A stretch of 64,000 nt of DNA, taken from assembly GCA_014655195.1 (NCBI GenBank), contig BNBH01000019.1, positions 1,163-65,162 on the forward strand. Reading direction: 5' to 3'. Position 1 is the stretch's first letter. The number at the start of each line of letters is the position of its first letter. Source of the stretch: Streptomyces cellulosae. GTDB taxonomy: Bacteria > Actinomycetota > Actinomycetes > Streptomycetales > Streptomycetaceae. The notes beneath the pieces were generated by a model. That model searched no databases, was not told the DNA's origin, and saw only the letters and a program-made list of their open reading frames with translations. This document shows, piece after piece, positions 43,942-53,601 of the stretch. The position numbers and the translations under genes are program-made.

Positions 43942-44576
43942 CGTACGCGCCCCCGCGCGCGCCCCACCAACCGCCGTAAATACTGCTTATGTCCGGTAAG
44001 TGCGTGTCGCGGTGTCCTGGCGATCTTGCCCGGATACGTTGCGGCGGTCACCATGACGTACGGAAACCCGTCCGCCCGGACCTCGACTACGATGTTCCCT
44101 CCGTCCCGGTGGGGGAGGAGACTTCGCGGCGTAAGCGGGGACGCCGCCGCCGGGAGGGGACCGCCCGCCCAGCCGGGGCGGCGGATCACACAGGCCGGTC
44201 CCGTCCGGCGGCAGCCGGAGATCACTGCTCCCGGCGGCAGCGACCGAGCCACGGTCGCCCGCGGGTGAGGAGAAGGTCAGCTGCGCGCCGGACGGGTGGT
44301 GCCGGCCCCGACGCGGGGCCACCTGCTCGGAGGCGCGCCTCCGGACACGCGGGGTGCGAGCCCCGCCGACCCCGCCCCGCCGACCTCCCACGCGCGTCCG
44401 CCAGGGCGCATGCCGTCCGCGCCAAGGGCGCGTGGCCGGCCCGCACTCCGTGACAGACGTTGCGCCCCGCCGGCACGGCGTCCCGCGGGGTGGCGGGCGT
44501 TCCGGCCCGCCCGTACGGCGTCTGGCGGGGTGGCGGGGATGCCCCGCCAGTGTGCCCCCGCGGACGTGCGTCCGCC
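43942..44576. other. 635-base interval without a convincing gene
   Basis: Several GC-driven frames exist on both strands but none shows a ribosome site or recognised motif. Towards 44474-44549 it carries repeated hairpin-forming stretches, including the probable terminator at 44531-44549. Confidence 0.5.
44531..44549 (-). terminator. Hairpin terminator downstream of the 44577 gene
   Basis: TGGCGGGG (44531-44538) and CCCCGCCA (44542-44549) form an 8-bp stem with a three-base loop, 28 bases beyond the stop of the minus-strand gene. Confidence 0.6.
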
Positions 44577-45365
44577 TCAGTCCGCCCGATGCGACTTCTT
44601 AGGCCCCTTCAGCGCCTTCGGCGGCGTCTCCGCCGTCTCCGGCGCGGGCAGCGGGCTCTGGGCCGGCTTGGTCACGTCCGCGACCAGTTCCACCACGTCC
44701 GGCCCGTACGCCTGGGAGTTGACGACCTTCAGCAGCAGTACGAACGACCCCGACCCGTACTTGCGGGCCAGCCGTTCATGGTTGCGGGCGAGGTAGCGGG
44801 TCGCCGCCTGGTTGGTGATCGCGCGCTGCCCGCAGAACAGGAACACCGGCCGCGTCTCGCGCCGTTCGCCCGCCGTCAGCCGCGCCAGCAGCACGTACTC
44901 GGTGACGCCCGGCTCCATGCGGTACAGGTCGGCGCCTATGCGGAAGGCACCCCGGTCGGGACCGGGCTCCGGGTCGACGTTGACCCGCACACCCGGCAGC
45001 ATCGCCGCCATGTGGGCGACCATCCGCCGGTTCGACCCCGGCCCGCCCACGCAGAACTCCGTCCGCTCGCCGAACCCCTGGTGCGCCGCGTCCTGGGTGA
45101 CCACCTGGACGTGCGCCCCGCAGTCCTTGATGAGGGCGGACAGTTCGAGCAGCGCGAAGACGTCGAAGCGGTGCACCGCCGGTTCCGCCGTCGCCGGGTC
45201 GCGGTTGACGACGAGCAACGACTCGGCGTTCTCGGGCAGTCCGAAGAACGCCTGCTTACGGCGGAGCTTGCGATTCCAGAGGTAGGTCCGGGCGATCCAG
45301 CCCAGGGCGGCGCTGATGCCCGCGGCCACCAGGCCCAGCACGATGTTGCGCACGTCGTCATTCAT
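44577..45365 (-). CDS. Membrane-anchored protein of unknown function
   Basis: A 262-residue protein from ATG 45365. One N-terminal hydrophobic helix (VRNIVLGLVAAGISAALGWI) precedes a soluble domain: ESLLVVNRDPATAEPAVHRF, a LGGGPGSNRRM-like GGPGSNRRMVAHM loop, FLFCGQRAITNQAATRYLARN and a C-terminal tail. It probably faces the cytoplasm. Family not recognised with certainty; similar proteins occur throughout Streptomyces. Confidence 0.55.
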   Translation of the reverse strand: MNDDVRNIVLGLVAAGISAALGWIARTYLWNRKLRRKQAFFGLPENAESLLVVNRDPATAEPAVHRFDVFALLELSALIKDCGAHVQVVTQDAAHQGFGERTEFCVGGPGSNRRMVAHMAAMLPGVRVNVDPEPGPDRGAFRIGADLYRMEPGVTEYVLLARLTAGERRETRPVFLFCGQRAITNQAATRYLARNHERLARKYGSGSFVLLLKVVNSQAYGPDVVELVADVTKPAQSPLPAPETAETPPKALKGPKKSHRAD

Positions 45366-45519
45366 GGGCGGGCATGCTAGCGGTCCCGGACGCACCCGTG
45401 TTCGACATCCCGGGAGGCCGATTGCCGCCACCGCGCCCGGCGGCACGCGCGTACGGCCTCCCCGACGCGGGCATGGCGGCGAACTAAGCTGCCCGGACGG
45501 CCCTTTACTGGAGGTGCGG

Positions 45520-47322
45520 ATGCGTCGCCCTGTCGCACGGAAATTCGCTGTCCTCGCGGTCACCACCGCCGTCGTCTCGGTGGGAGCGGCCGCGCCGCCG
45601 ACGACGTACGGCGGGAAGACTCCCCCCGCCAAGACACCCGTGGCCGTCGGCCACGGCGGCGCCGTCTCCAGCGTCGACCCCGACGCCACCGCCGCCGGCA
45701 TCGAGGTGCTGCGCAAGGGCGGCAACGCCGTCGACGCCGCCGTGGCCACGGCCGCCGCGCTCGGCGTCACCGAGCCCTACTCGGCCGGCATCGGCGGAGG
45801 CGGCTACTTCGTCTACTACGACGCCCGGTCCCGCACCGTGCACACCCTCGACGGCCGCGAGACGGCCCCGCTCAGCGCCGACTCCGGCCTCTTCCTGGAG
45901 AACGGCACACCGATCCCGTTCGCCGAGGCGGTCAGCAGCGGACTGTCCGTCGGCACTCCAGGCACCCCCGCCACCTGGCAGCGCGCCCTCGACACGTGGG
46001 GCAAGAGAAGCCTCGGCACGGTGCTGCGGCCCGCCGAACGCCTCGCCCGCGACGGCTTCACCGTCGACGAGACCTTCCGCGCGCAGACCGCCGCCAACGA
46101 GACCCGCTTCCGCTACTTCCCCGACACCGCCGAGCTGTTCCTGCCGGGCGGTGAACTCCCCGCCGTCGGCTCCACCTTCAAGAACCCCGACCTGGCCCGC
46201 ACCTACCGCGAGCTGAGCCGCAAGGGCGTCGACGCCCTGTACCGGGGTGACATCGCCCGTGACATCGTGAACACGGTCAACAAGCCGCCCGTGGACCCGG
46301 CGTCCGGCTGGAACGCCCGCCCCGGCGACCTCACCGCCCGCGACCTCGCGGCCTACCGCACCAAGCTCCAGGCGCCGTCGAAGACCTCCTACCGCGGCCT
46401 CGACGTCTACTCCATGGCGCCCTCGTCCTCCGGCGGCACCACGGTCGGCGAGGCGCTCAACATCCTGGAGCGCACCGATCTGTCCCGGGTGAGCGACGTG
46501 CGCTACCTGCACCGCTTCATCGAGGCGAGCCGCATCGCCTTCGCCGACCGGGGCCGCTGGGTCGGCGACCCCGCCTTCGAGGACGTACCGACGAAGGAAC
46601 TGCTGTCGCAGCGGTTCGCGGACTCCCGCGCCTGCCTGATCAAGGACGACGCCGTCCTCACCAGCCCCGTCGCCCCCGCCGACCCCCGCGACCCGGCGCC
46701 GTGCCCGCGGGGCGGCACCGCCGCGCCGACGACGTACGAGGGCGAGAGCACCACGCATCTCACCACCGCCGACCGGTGGGGCAACGTCGTCGCCTACACG
46801 CTCACCATCGAGCAGACCGGCGGCAGCGGCATCACCGTGCCCGGCCGCGGCTTCCTGCTCAACAACGAGCTGACGGACTTCTCCTTCGCCCCGGCCAACC
46901 CGGCCGTCCACGACCCGAACCTGCCCGGCCCCGGCAAGCGGCCCCGCTCGTCCATGGCGCCGACGATCGTCCTCGACCGGCACGACCGTCCGGTGGTGGC
47001 GCTCGGCTCGCCCGGCGGCTCGACCATCATCACGACCGTGCTGCAGACCCTCACCGGCTTCCTGGACCGGGGCCTGCCCCTCGTCGACGCGATCGCCGCA
47101 CCCCGCGCCAGCCAGCGCAACACGGCACAGACCGAACTCGAACCCGGCCTGTACGACAGCGAGCTGAGGCAGCGGCTCGAGGCGATCGGGCACTCCTTCC
47201 GTGAGAACCCGGAGATCGGCGCGACCACCGGCGTGCAGCGGCTGCCGGGCGGCGCCTGGCTCGCCGCGGCGGAGAAGACCCGCCGGGGCGGAGGCTCGGC
47301 GATGGTCGTCCACCCGAAGTAA
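45520..47322 (+). CDS. ggt: Gamma-glutamyltransferase
   Basis: A 600-residue gamma-glutamyltranspeptidase that cleaves glutathione-like gamma-glutamyl bonds and is exported. ATG 45520 (GGAGG upstream) gives a signal peptide (VARKFAVLAVTTAVVSVGAA). The large-subunit GGNAVDAAVATAAALGVTEP and the small-subunit nucleophile Thr in GESTTHLTTAD, which is also the self-cleavage site, are visible, as is SSMAPTIVLD with the glycine-rich PGGSTIITTV. Confidence 0.92.
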   Translation: MRRPVARKFAVLAVTTAVVSVGAAAPPTTYGGKTPPAKTPVAVGHGGAVSSVDPDATAAGIEVLRKGGNAVDAAVATAAALGVTEPYSAGIGGGGYFVYYDARSRTVHTLDGRETAPLSADSGLFLENGTPIPFAEAVSSGLSVGTPGTPATWQRALDTWGKRSLGTVLRPAERLARDGFTVDETFRAQTAANETRFRYFPDTAELFLPGGELPAVGSTFKNPDLARTYRELSRKGVDALYRGDIARDIVNTVNKPPVDPASGWNARPGDLTARDLAAYRTKLQAPSKTSYRGLDVYSMAPSSSGGTTVGEALNILERTDLSRVSDVRYLHRFIEASRIAFADRGRWVGDPAFEDVPTKELLSQRFADSRACLIKDDAVLTSPVAPADPRDPAPCPRGGTAAPTTYEGESTTHLTTADRWGNVVAYTLTIEQTGGSGITVPGRGFLLNNELTDFSFAPANPAVHDPNLPGPGKRPRSSMAPTIVLDRHDRPVVALGSPGGSTIITTVLQTLTGFLDRGLPLVDAIAAPRASQRNTAQTELEPGLYDSELRQRLEAIGHSFRENPEIGATTGVQRLPGGAWLAAAEKTRRGGGSAMVVHPK

Positions 47323-47334
47323 CCCTGTACAGCG

Positions 47335-47370
47335 GTCGGCCCGGCTCCCCGCGAGGGGAACCGGGCCGAC
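47335..47370. terminator. Bidirectional hairpin between ggt and clpC-type gene
   Basis: GTCGGCCCGG with CCCC pairs with GGGG and CCGGGCCGAC around loop GCGA; strong GC-rich stem between two convergent genes. Confidence 0.75.
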
Positions 47371-47384
47371 GGGCTGTACGGACG

Positions 47385-50033
47385 TCACTGCTCGGGCGTC
47401 GGACCCTCCGGGGCCGGACTCTCCGGCGTCGGATTCTCCGGGGCCGCATTCTCCGGGGCCGGGCTCTGCGGGGCCGGACTACCAGGAGCCGGAGATTCAG
47501 GCGTCTGCGTCTCCCGCGCCTCCTGCGTGCGGAAGACCAGCCGCCCGTCCTCCACGTCCACCGTCACCCGGCCGCCCTCCTTCACGCGGCCGTCCAGCAG
47601 CAGCCGGGACAGCTGGTTGTCGACCTCGCGCTGAATGGTGCGGCGCAACGGCCGTGCGCCGTACTCCGGTTCGTAGCCACGCTCGGCGAGCCAGTCCACG
47701 GCCGCGTCGGTGAAGTCGGCCGTGATGTTCTGCCCCTTCAGGCGGCGGCGCGTGCTCTCCAGCAGCAGGTCGGTGATCTGCCGCAGCTCCTCGGCGGTGA
47801 GCTGGCGGAACACCACGATCTCGTCGATCCGGTTGAGGAACTCGGGCCGGAAGTGCTCCCGCAGCGGCCGCAGGATCTGCTCCCGCCGCGCCTCCTCGTC
47901 GGCCTCCGCGCCGCCCGTCGCGAATCCCAGGGTCGCGCCGCGCCGCGTGATGGCCTCGGAACCGAGGTTGCTCGTCATCACGATCACGCTGTTGGTGAAG
48001 TCCACCGTGCGGCCCTGCGAGTCGGTCAGCCGGCCGTCGTCCAGCACCTGCAGCAGGATGTTGAAGACGTCCGGGTGGGCCTTCTCCACCTCGTCGAGCA
48101 GCAACAGCGAGTACGGGTGCCGGCGCACCACCTCGGTGAGCTGGCCGGCCTCCTCGTGGCCCACGTAGCCGGGCGGGGCGCCCACCAGACGGCTCACCGT
48201 GTGCCGCTCCTGGTACTCGCTCATGTCGAGGCGCACCATCCGCTCCTCGCTGCCGAACAGCGCCTCCGCGAGCGCCCGCGCCAGCTCCGTCTTGCCGACG
48301 CCCGTCGGGCCGAGGAACAGGAAGCTGCCGATCGGCCGGTCCGGGCTGGACAGCCCGGCGCGGGAGCGGAGAACGGCGTCGGAGACGACCCGTACGGCCT
48401 CCTCCTGGCCCACCACCCGCTGGTGCAGATGCTGCTCCAGGCCCAGCAGGCGGTCCTTCTCCTCCTCGGTGAGCCGGCTGACCGGGATGCCCGTCTGCCG
48501 GGCCACCACCTCGGCGATCGCCTCGGCGTCCACCCACAGGCTCTGGCCCTCGTCGACCTCGTCCTCGCCGCCGGCCTGCGCGATGCGCCCCTTCAGCTCC
48601 TGGATGCGGTCGCGCAGCTGCATCGCCTGCTCGTACTGCTCGTCCGCGACCGCCTGGTCCTTGTCGCAGGTCAGCTGCTCGACCTCACGCTCCATCGCGC
48701 GCACGTCGGTGCCCTTGGTGCGAGCCCGCAGCCGCACGCGGGCTCCCGCCTGGTCGATCAGGTCGATCGCCTTGTCCGGCAGCCTGCGGTCGCTGAGATA
48801 GCGGTCGGACAGCTCCACGGCCGCGACCAGCGCCTCGTCGGTGTAGCGGACCTGGTGGTGCGCCTCGTAGCGGTCGCGCAGACCGCGCAGGATCTCGATC
48901 GCGTCCGCGGGCGTGGGCTCCGGCACCATGATCGGCTGGAAGCGGCGGGCCAGCGCCGCGTCCTTCTCGATCCGCCGGTACTCCTCCAGGGTCGTCGCGC
49001 CGACGATGTTCAGCTCGCCGCGCGCCAGGGCCGGCTTGAGGATGTTGCCCGCGTCCATCGAGCCGCCCTCGCCGCCGCCTCCCGCCCCGACGACGGTGTG
49101 CAGCTCGTCGATGAACACGATCAGCTCGTCGGAGTGGGCGCGGATCTCGTCGACGAGGTTGTTCATCCGCTCCTCGAAGTCGCCCCGGTACCGGGTGCCC
49201 GCCACGACGCCGGTCAGATCGAGGGCGACCACACGGCGGCCGAGCAGGATGTCGGGCACGTCCCCCTCGGCGATGCGCTGCGCCAGCCCTTCCACCACGG
49301 CGGTCTTGCCGACGCCGGCGTCGCCGATCAGCACAGGGTTGTTCTTGCCGCGCCGGGACAGCACCTCGACGGTCTGCTCGATCTCCGTGTCCCGGCCGAT
49401 CACCGGGTCGATCCGGCCCTCGCGGGCCAGCGCGGTCAGGTCACGGCCGTACTTGTCCAAGGTGGGGGTGTTGGACGACGGCCGAGGGCGCTCCTGGCGC
49501 TGCTGCTGGGCCTCCGGCGCCTCGGGCGGGCCGGACGGGGCGAAACGGGCCGCGTTCAGGATGTGCCCGGCTGCCGAGTCGGGATTGGCGGCGAGGGCGC
49601 TGAGCACGTGCTCCGGGCCGATGTATCCGGCGCCGCTCGCCCGGGCCATCTCGTGCGCGTCCAGCAGCGCCCGTTTCACCGCGGGCGTCAGGGACAGCGA
49701 GGTCGGGGGCGGGGCCTCGCCGGGCGGGTGCTGCACGGGTCCCGACCGGTCGTCGATCTGGGACGCCAGCGAGTCCGGATCCGCGCCCGCGCGGCTGAGC
49801 AGACTCCGGGTCGGCTCGGCGGAGAGCGCGGCACGCAGCAGGTGCTGGGTGTCCAGGTCACGGCTGCCGTGCTCGGCCGCGTACTGGGCGGCGCCGCGCA
49901 CGAGTTCACGGGCGGGCTGGCTGAGAAGCCTGCCGATGTCGATCTGGCGGGGGCGCTGTCCGCCGAAGAAGCGGGCGAGGAATTCTGCGAACGGGTCACC
50001 CTCCGGGCCGACGAAACCACTCGTCATCGTCAT
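47385..50033 (-). CDS. clpC2: ClpC-type AAA+ unfoldase (Clp ATPase)
   Basis: An 882-residue Hsp100 protein that unfolds substrates for ClpP. ATG 50033 has GAAGGAACGG just upstream. An N-terminal Clp repeat domain, AAA1 with Walker A GDAGVGKTA and Walker B VFIDELH, a UVR-like middle region with EQAMQLRDRIQELKGRIAQA, and AAA2 with GPTGVGKTEL and LLLLDEVEKA are present. After the D2 small domain there is an acidic Pro-rich tail of four-residue repeats (about 40 residues, SPAPG/SPAPQ/SPAPE types). This fits the ClpC2-like paralogue rather than the main ClpC, whose N-domain starts differently. Confidence 0.85.
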   Translation of the reverse strand: MTMTSGFVGPEGDPFAEFLARFFGGQRPRQIDIGRLLSQPARELVRGAAQYAAEHGSRDLDTQHLLRAALSAEPTRSLLSRAGADPDSLASQIDDRSGPVQHPPGEAPPPTSLSLTPAVKRALLDAHEMARASGAGYIGPEHVLSALAANPDSAAGHILNAARFAPSGPPEAPEAQQQRQERPRPSSNTPTLDKYGRDLTALAREGRIDPVIGRDTEIEQTVEVLSRRGKNNPVLIGDAGVGKTAVVEGLAQRIAEGDVPDILLGRRVVALDLTGVVAGTRYRGDFEERMNNLVDEIRAHSDELIVFIDELHTVVGAGGGGEGGSMDAGNILKPALARGELNIVGATTLEEYRRIEKDAALARRFQPIMVPEPTPADAIEILRGLRDRYEAHHQVRYTDEALVAAVELSDRYLSDRRLPDKAIDLIDQAGARVRLRARTKGTDVRAMEREVEQLTCDKDQAVADEQYEQAMQLRDRIQELKGRIAQAGGEDEVDEGQSLWVDAEAIAEVVARQTGIPVSRLTEEEKDRLLGLEQHLHQRVVGQEEAVRVVSDAVLRSRAGLSSPDRPIGSFLFLGPTGVGKTELARALAEALFGSEERMVRLDMSEYQERHTVSRLVGAPPGYVGHEEAGQLTEVVRRHPYSLLLLDEVEKAHPDVFNILLQVLDDGRLTDSQGRTVDFTNSVIVMTSNLGSEAITRRGATLGFATGGAEADEEARREQILRPLREHFRPEFLNRIDEIVVFRQLTAEELRQITDLLLESTRRRLKGQNITADFTDAAVDWLAERGYEPEYGARPLRRTIQREVDNQLSRLLLDGRVKEGGRVTVDVEDGRLVFRTQEARETQTPESPAPGSPAPQSPAPENAAPENPTPESPAPEGPTPEQ

Positions 50034-50181
50034 CCGTTCCTTCGCTGGGTCGACGTGCCGGTGCCGGGTAACCCGGTCGGGGCGCGCTCATGCCCACGAT
50101 GACACGATCGGTACGGGCGGGCATGTCCAGGTTCGCGGCACCTGGGCGCGCCCGCCCCCGCCGGACGCCCGCCCGCCCGTC

Positions 50182-50952
50182 TCAGTCCCGCGCCGTCAGG
50201 ACGCGAGGCCCCGCGTCCGTGATCGCGACCGTGTGTTCCGTGTGGGCCGCGCGGGAGCCGTCCGTCGTGCGGAGGGTCCAGCCGTCGGCGTCGGTGCGGT
50301 ACGCGTCGCCGCCGCCGGCGATCAGCATCGGCTCGATCGCCAGGACCATGCCGTGCCGCAGCGGCATCCCACGCCCGGGACGGCCCTCGTTCGGCACCGG
50401 CGGGTCCTCGTGCATACGGCGGCCGATGCCGTGGCCGCCGTAGTCCTCCATGATCCCGTAGCCCGCCCCGCGGCACACCGTGCCGATGGCGTGCGCGATG
50501 TCGCCCATATGGTTGCCGACGACGGCCGCCTCGATGCCCGCCGCGAGCGCGCGCTCGGCCGCCCCGATCAGCCGCGTGTCCGCCGGGCGCGCCCTGCCCA
50601 CGACGAAGCTGATCGCCGAGTCGCCCGCCCAGCCGCCGAGTTGGGCGCCGCAGTCGATGGACACGAGGTCCCCGTCGCGCAGCCGGTACCTGGACGGGAT
50701 GCCGTGCACGATCGCGTCGTTCACCGACGCGCAGATCACGGCCGGGAACGGGGTCGGCGCGAAGGCGGGCCGGTACCCGAGGAACGGTGACGTCGCGCCG
50801 GCCGCGTTCAGCACCTCCCTCGCCACCTCGTCCAGCTCCAGCAGGGAAACGCCCGCGTCGGCGGCCTTCCGTACGGCCGTGAGCGCCTGGGCCACGACCT
50901 GGCCCGTCTCGTACATGGCATCGATCGATGCGTCGGTCTTCAGCTCCACCAT
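50182..50952 (-). CDS. map: Methionine aminopeptidase, type I
   Basis: A 256-residue MetAP that removes the N-terminal Met. The metal ligands are Asp in SIDCGAQLGG and GDSAISFV, and His in GHGIGRRMHEDP, plus Glu in LAIEPML and HTVAITD. It starts at ATG 50952, only eight bases from a -10-like TATAGT (minus strand, 50965-50960), so the mRNA is probably leaderless. It is divergent from a small HTH gene sharing a palindrome. Confidence 0.92.
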   Translation of the reverse strand: MVELKTDASIDAMYETGQVVAQALTAVRKAADAGVSLLELDEVAREVLNAAGATSPFLGYRPAFAPTPFPAVICASVNDAIVHGIPSRYRLRDGDLVSIDCGAQLGGWAGDSAISFVVGRARPADTRLIGAAERALAAGIEAAVVGNHMGDIAHAIGTVCRGAGYGIMEDYGGHGIGRRMHEDPPVPNEGRPGRGMPLRHGMVLAIEPMLIAGGGDAYRTDADGWTLRTTDGSRAAHTEHTVAITDAGPRVLTARD

Positions 50953-50986
50953 GCCAATTACTATACCGGTATTAGAATGGGCGCCA
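50952..50986. promoter_or_regulatory. Overlapping leaderless promoters with palindromic operator
   Basis: Between the two start codons lies a 33-base interval. TATAGT (minus) at 50965-50960 and TAGAAT (plus) at 50973-50978 are each placed about 7-8 bases before a start codon, as in leaderless genes. ATACCGGTAT at 50963-50972 is a perfect 10-base palindrome overlapping the minus -10 and abutting the plus -10. The HTH gene product may bind it. Confidence 0.6.
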
Positions 50987-51273
50987 TGGTGCGCACCCCC
51001 TTGACCCCCGAAGAGCGCGAACGCGGCGAGCGGCTCGGCAGGCTGCTGCGCGAGGCGCGCGGAGCCCGCAGCATGGCCGACGTCGCCGCGAGCGCCGGCA
51101 TCTCCGCGGAGACCCTCCGCAAGATCGAGACGGGGCGGGCTCCGACCCCCGCGTTCTTCACCGTGGCCGCGCTGTCCACGGCGCTCGGACTGTCCATGGA
51201 CGAGCTGATCGGACGCTGCGCGCCCCCGGCCCCGGACGTGCCGGACACCCCGGACGCGTCGATCGCCGCCTGA
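50986..51273 (+). CDS. Small HTH XRE-family regulator
   Basis: A 95-residue Cro/C1-type HTH protein: RLGRLLREARGARSMADVAA, SAGISAETLRKIETGRAPTP, FFTVAALSTALGLSMDELIG. A short tail follows. ATG 50986 lies directly at the expected transcription start of a leaderless mRNA. It probably represses itself and map through the palindrome between them. Confidence 0.85.
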   Translation: MVRTPLTPEERERGERLGRLLREARGARSMADVAASAGISAETLRKIETGRAPTPAFFTVAALSTALGLSMDELIGRCAPPAPDVPDTPDASIAA

Positions 51274-51395
51274 CGCGAGGGCGCCGCGCTCGTACCGCCC
51301 TCCCGCACCGCGCCGGAAAACTCTCCGTAGCCTCGCCGTAACACGCCGGGTGTTATCTACGGAGTCGAGTACTCCGGGACTGGCGGGAGTTGGCT

Positions 51396-53477
51396 ATGGC
51401 TGCGGAGCAACTCCCGGACGGCATCCGGGAGTTCACGGACCACCTAAGGGATCTGCTGGCGCGTCTGGACCGGTACGCGGGCTGGTGCCTGGTGTTCTGG
51501 CAGCGCGACCCCGACGGCATGCGGGCGTGCCTCGAAGGGCGGGAACCGCCGCCGTGGGACGTGGTGGAGTCGCTGCTCCAGGATCTCGCCGCCGCCCACG
51601 GCGTCGCGGCCGCCGAGGCGGAGCTGCCGCGCTCCCGTTCCCTGCACGCCGGGGCGACCGCCGCGTTCGACGCGCGCCCCGGCGCGCGGCAGGCGCTGAG
51701 CGACCGCCTCGACGTGATGCTCCGCGAGCAGCGGTACGCGGCGGACCGCCGGGCCGACCTGACCCGCCGGCTCGCCGCCGCGGCCAGCCGCGAGGAGGCG
51801 GAGTCTCTCGGCAACGACCTCGCCTGGGCCGAGGACGATCACCGCCGCGCGACGGCCCGCTGCGCGGAGCTGACGGCCCGGACGGCCGCCCTCGACGAAC
51901 GCACGCATGGGGCGGGCCACGCCCACGCCCAGGGCCGCTGGACGGCCCGCCCGGAAGTCCCCGGGGCGCACGCGGCCCCCGAGAGGCGGGGCGACGGCCC
52001 GTCTCCGGCCCACCGCCACGCGGGCACCGGCCCGCACCCGGCCCCGGACGGCCGAGGCGCCGCCCAGTCACCGGACGCGCCCCAGCCAGGCCCCGCCCGC
52101 CAGGGTCACGTACCGTCGCCGACGCCGGGCGGCCGAGGTGCTGCCCAGACACCGGGTGTGCCGCAGGCGGGGCCCGCCCTCCAAGGCCGCGTCCCGGTCT
52201 CGGTACCGGAGCACCGGCAGGGTGACGGCGGCCGGACTCCGGCTTCGGACGGCCGAGGTGTCGTTCGGGCGCCGGGTGTGCCGCAGGCGGGGCCCGCCCG
52301 CCAGGGCCTCGGCCCGGCACCGGACCACTGGCCCGCGGGTGGCGGCCCGCACCCGGTCCGGGACGGCCGTGGCCCCGCCCAGGCACCGGGCGCGCTCCAG
52401 GCGGGTCCGGGCCTGGCCTCGGCACCAGATGTCCCTGGCCCCCGCTGGCCTGACTCGGCGCCAGATGGTGCCGGTCTCCACCGCCCGGCCTCGGCGTCAG
52501 CCGTCCCCGGTCCCCACCGTCCGGCCCCGGGCCAGAACGAAGCCGCGCACCTCCACGGCCGGTCCCCGGAGCCCAGCTACCGGCACCCCGTGTCCGAGAC
52601 CCCGGACGCGACCGGCCGAAACCCCCTCACCGACACCCAGCCGCTTCCGTCCCACACCCACCCCCAACCCCCCGACCCGATCCCCTCAGAGCTCCGCGCA
52701 GCGCAACAGCACGTCCCCCCGCCCGCCCCCGCCGAAGGCACCCGCCCCGCCCCTCCCCGCAAGCGGCGCCGCGGGGGCGCCAGGTTCGCCGGGGTGGAGG
52801 ACGACGGGGCCGTGCCCGTCGTCGCGCCTCCCGTCGCCGTGCCGGAGTTGCCCGTCGCCTCCGCCGTCGCCCGCGGCGCGCGGTTCGCCGGGGCCGCCGT
52901 GGAGGCGGGGACCGACGGGCCGCCGCCCGAGGAGCGGATCGGCGCCGAGGACCGTGACGAGGTCGGGCACCTCGTGCGGACCCTCACCCGCCTGCGCCGC
53001 GAGGGCCGCAGCGGTGACGCGCACGTGCTGCTGAACGAGGCCGCCTACTGGCCCGCCGTACGGTTACCGCTGCTCGCGGCCGAGATGGAACGCGCCGGGC
53101 TCGGCGCCGACTGGGCGACCCTGCTGTGGGAGACGGCGGCGACGCTGCCCGCCGAGCGGCTCGTCGCCGCCGCCGACGCGCTCACCGCGGGCGGCCGCGC
53201 GGAGGACGGCGAGCAGATCCTGCGGCAGGGCGTCGTCCGCCCCGCCGACGAGATCGGGCACGCCGCCCTCGCCCTCGCCGACGGCACCCGCCACCGCGAG
53301 CTGCGCGCCCTGCTCGACGCGTGCGTACGGACGCGCACCCCGCAGGACGCCGCCCGCACGGCCGCACCGGACCCGGGACGCCTGGTGCCCCTGCTCCTGA
53401 CGGCCGCAAAGGCTGTCTCGGAGGAGCGGCACTGGGACGTCCTGCACGCTCTGCGCGTCGCGGGACTGGCCGCCTGA
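51396..53477 (+). CDS. Large Pro/Ala/Gly-rich protein with folded ends
   Basis: A 693-residue protein from ATG 51396 (TTG 51390 is upstream but weaker). Residues ~1-165 are helical (LPDGIREFTDHLRDLLARLD, REQRYAADRRADLTRRLAAA). Residues ~170-480 are low complexity with four imperfect copies of a DGRGxxQxPGxPQAGPARQG-type unit. The C-terminal ~215 residues are helical and Ala/Leu-rich (EVGHLVRTLTRLRREGRSGD, LLWETAATLPAERLVAAADA) and look like a repeat-containing scaffold. A conserved Streptomyces protein, function unknown. Confidence 0.65.
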   Translation: MAAEQLPDGIREFTDHLRDLLARLDRYAGWCLVFWQRDPDGMRACLEGREPPPWDVVESLLQDLAAAHGVAAAEAELPRSRSLHAGATAAFDARPGARQALSDRLDVMLREQRYAADRRADLTRRLAAAASREEAESLGNDLAWAEDDHRRATARCAELTARTAALDERTHGAGHAHAQGRWTARPEVPGAHAAPERRGDGPSPAHRHAGTGPHPAPDGRGAAQSPDAPQPGPARQGHVPSPTPGGRGAAQTPGVPQAGPALQGRVPVSVPEHRQGDGGRTPASDGRGVVRAPGVPQAGPARQGLGPAPDHWPAGGGPHPVRDGRGPAQAPGALQAGPGLASAPDVPGPRWPDSAPDGAGLHRPASASAVPGPHRPAPGQNEAAHLHGRSPEPSYRHPVSETPDATGRNPLTDTQPLPSHTHPQPPDPIPSELRAAQQHVPPPAPAEGTRPAPPRKRRRGGARFAGVEDDGAVPVVAPPVAVPELPVASAVARGARFAGAAVEAGTDGPPPEERIGAEDRDEVGHLVRTLTRLRREGRSGDAHVLLNEAAYWPAVRLPLLAAEMERAGLGADWATLLWETAATLPAERLVAAADALTAGGRAEDGEQILRQGVVRPADEIGHAALALADGTRHRELRALLDACVRTRTPQDAARTAAPDPGRLVPLLLTAAKAVSEERHWDVLHALRVAGLAA

Positions 53478-53555
53478 GCGGGGGCCGGCGGCCGGTCCCG
53501 CTCACCCACAGGGGTGTCAATCACGATCGACTCCACGGGCCGCACGACGATGGTC

Positions 53556-53584
53556 TTGGCAAGGCCGTCCGAGAGGCTTACGTT
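53556..53584 (+). promoter_or_regulatory. Probable promoter of the pyrimidine cluster
   Basis: TTGGCA (53556-53561) and TACGTT (53579-53584) are separated by 17 bases, a good fit to a vegetative Streptomyces promoter. Transcription would begin near 53591. Confidence 0.5.
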
Positions 53585-53601
53585 CGTCCCTCTACGGCCG
53601 T

